Part shown: positions 5,235 through 6,444 of the stretch, in pieces
Position numbering within the stretch: the first letter of the stretch is position 1
How the letters are laid out: each line of letters opens with the position of its first letter
Assembly: GCA_020849575.1 (NCBI GenBank)
Contig: JADLFY010000064.1
Location: 1 to 6,444, forward strand
DNA: 6,444 nt
Reading direction: 5' to 3'
Origin: Candidatus Peregrinibacteria bacterium
Lineage (GTDB): Bacteria > Patescibacteriota > Gracilibacteria > UBA1369
Notes under the pieces: generated by a model
The model's input: the letters and a program-made list of their open reading frames with translations, nothing else
Database searches by the model: none
What the model was told of the DNA's origin: nothing
Made by a program: the position numbers and the translations under genes

Positions 5235-6444
5235 AGCAGGTTTTAAAAATTGGTTAGCTAGAATAGCGCTGCTTACTTCGTTCGCAGCGCTATTGATGTT
5301 GGTGTTATTTTTGGCCAATGGTTATCAATATGATTTTATCAGTCAGGAAATACGTCGTACTGGTTTAATTGATATTACTTTTGCTGATAAAGAAGCCAAA
5401 GTTAGGTTGGATGGTGAGGAATTAGAGGGTAAATTGCCATTTGTGGCCAGTAATGTTTTGCCAGGCAAATATGAATTGACTGTGATTAGAGACGGTTTTC
5501 AAAACTGGCAGGAAACAATTGAAGTGGAGCCCGATAAAATTACCAAAGTAGCCAATGCGTTTCTTTATCCTGAGGATGAAAGGTCTTTGAGCAGGCTGAT
5601 TTGGATTGATGAATTGGCTGATCAGCATAACTATTATTTGAGCAATGATTATTTGTTTATAAATGCTGCTGAAAGGCTTTATTTCAGTAAAATAGCTGAT
5701 TTGGAAGATCGGCTGCCTTTGGATGCAATGCAGAGTTTATTTATAGGTAGTCGGCAAATTGCTGAGGTAAATGCCTATGATGATTATATACAGTTGGATT
5801 ATCTGGATGGCTCCAAAGAGGTGAGAAGGTTGGATCCTGGTATAGTTCAGGGGAAAGAGATTAGCAGTCATATGGCTTATGCAGGAGATAAATGGCTTTA
5901 TTTTGATCGTGATTTACTGGCCTTTTTTGATTTGGATCTGGAGAAAGTGATGCAGGCCAAAAAGATTGAGGGTGTCAAAGAGATCAGAGAAATTAAAGAT
6001 GTTAAATTGTTTGGCAAAGAATATTTGCTGATTTTTGACAAGGATAATGAAGGGGCGAGGTTATACAGATTGGAAAATGGAAATCTGGTTTTCTTGGCTG
6101 AAGGGGTGAAGACAATTTTGCCTTTTAAAGATGCTGAATATTTGTTGCTGGAAAAAATTAATCATGAATTGTGGTATCTGGAATCTCCCAAAAAACAGAC
6201 TTTGTTAAAAAGAATGGCTGGGGATTTTGAATTGATGGCTTTTGATCTGACTCAGTATAAAACCAGAAATCTGCTTCTGCTGAAGGCCAATGGGAAATAC
6301 TTATTGACTGACTTGAATATGCAGAATGTCAGACAAATTTATGCAGACAGGAAAGTCCTGGATTTAAACAGTGCTAATAATCAGATATATGCTCTGATTG
6401 CTGAAGAAGCTGAGGCGGGCAGGAAAGTCAGACTTTATCAGCTG
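5227..6444 (+). CDS. Membrane-anchored PEGA-domain protein (3' end outside the window)
   Basis: An uninterrupted frame of 406 codons reaches the right edge. The proposed start is TTG 5227, which overlaps the greA end by 8 bases (TTGCCTAA). The frame is closed by TAA at 5221-5223, and the first ATG (5296) would cut the membrane helix in half. Read from TTG, the protein starts with a basic segment (MPKAGFKNWLAR), then a hydrophobic helix at about 12-30, i.e. a signal anchor with the rest outside. Residues about 46-114 form a PEGA domain: VRLDGEELEGKLPF (59-72), then LPGKYELTVIRDGFQNW (78-94), with beta-strand spacing typical of these small surface domains. The remaining visible 290 residues have repeated short aromatic/hydrophobic strands (YLFI, WLYF, YLLIF, LWYL, KYLL), suggesting a beta-propeller-like region, but I recognise no enzyme motif. 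PEGA proteins are common surface proteins without assigned catalysis; function here is unknown. Confidence 0.8.
   Translation, partial: MPKAGFKNWLARIALLTSFAALLMLVLFLANGYQYDFISQEIRRTGLIDITFADKEAKVRLDGEELEGKLPFVASNVLPGKYELTVIRDGFQNWQETIEVEPDKITKVANAFLYPEDERSLSRLIWIDELADQHNYYLSNDYLFINAAERLYFSKIADLEDRLPLDAMQSLFIGSRQIAEVNAYDDYIQLDYLDGSKEVRRLDPGIVQGKEISSHMAYAGDKWLYFDRDLLAFFDLDLEKVMQAKKIEGVKEIREIKDVKLFGKEYLLIFDKDNEGARLYRLENGNLVFLAEGVKTILPFKDAEYLLLEKINHELWYLESPKKQTLLKRMAGDFELMAFDLTQYKTRNLLLLKANGKYLLTDLNMQNVRQIYADRKVLDLNSANNQIYALIAEEAEAGRKVRLYQL
5262..5294 (+). repeat. Perfect 11-bp inverted repeat (hairpin) at the start of the PEGA gene
   Basis: AATAGCGCTGC (5262-5272) and GCAGCGCTATT (5284-5294) are exact reverse complements around an 11-base loop. 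The hairpin starts 28 bases after the greA stop and 35 bases into the next gene. The core 5266-5290 is 16/25 G+C, well above its surroundings. No T-run follows directly (ATTTTT begins 13 bases after the stem), so it is at most a poor intrinsic terminator. It may protect or end the greA transcript, attenuate or mask translation of the PEGA gene, or be a small palindromic element inserted in frame. Confidence 0.6.

Noticed and set aside
5262..5310. Classical rho-independent terminator after greA
   Set aside because: The stem is good but no T-run directly follows it, and the sequence is coding for the next protein.
3..6444. Recoding of TGA as Gly, as in some candidate-phyla bacteria
   Set aside because: All six genes read through without an in-frame TGA and use GGN codons for conserved glycines.
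1..6444. CRISPR arrays, tRNA or rRNA genes, transposons, phage or defence genes
   Set aside because: No spaced repeats, cloverleaf-like segments, transposase motifs or defence domains were seen in the reading of the window.

Overview
The window is a compact, co-directional stretch of a bacterial chromosome: six protein genes, all on the + strand, with gaps of 8, 34, 9 and 24 bases and one 8-base overlap. In order they are truB (3' part only), a WecA/TagO-type polyprenyl-phosphate sugar-1-phosphate transferase, dnaG, rpoD (primary sigma factor), greA, and the first 406 codons of a membrane-anchored PEGA-domain protein that runs off the end. I see no tRNA, rRNA, CRISPR array, insertion sequence or credible minus-strand gene. 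No gene-free stretch exceeds 34 bases.

The DNA is AT-rich and Leu is often TTG. Stops are TAA (four genes) and TAG (one); no gene needs an in-frame TGA, so the standard bacterial code fits. None of the five visible start codons has a Shine-Dalgarno-like purine motif in front of it. Small gaps, SD-less starts, a Lys-rich extension on GreA and a PEGA membrane protein beside housekeeping genes resemble candidate phyla radiation bacteria (Patescibacteria, perhaps Parcubacteria-like). This is an inference from style; no taxonomic marker was searched.

Functionally the block is information processing with an envelope gene inside it. TruB makes Psi55 in tRNA. DnaG primes replication and RpoD directs housekeeping transcription; this pair is the core of the classical rpsU-dnaG-rpoD macromolecular-synthesis operon, here with the lipid-linked sugar transferase directly upstream of dnaG instead of rpsU. 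GreA rescues backtracked RNA polymerase. The last gene encodes a probable surface protein.

The most noteworthy signals are regulatory. A perfect 11-bp inverted repeat lies inside the first codons of the PEGA gene, just after greA. A consensus TATAAT overlaps the dnaG stop and sits where it would give a nearly leaderless rpoD transcript. A 14-bp A/T-only palindrome lies between rpoD and greA, and a weak stem followed by a pyrimidine-rich tract lies before dnaG. The WecA-type enzyme has Asn in place of one of the conserved Asp residues. I did not find a clearly undescribed multi-gene system; this is mostly an ordinary housekeeping region with unusual expression signals.
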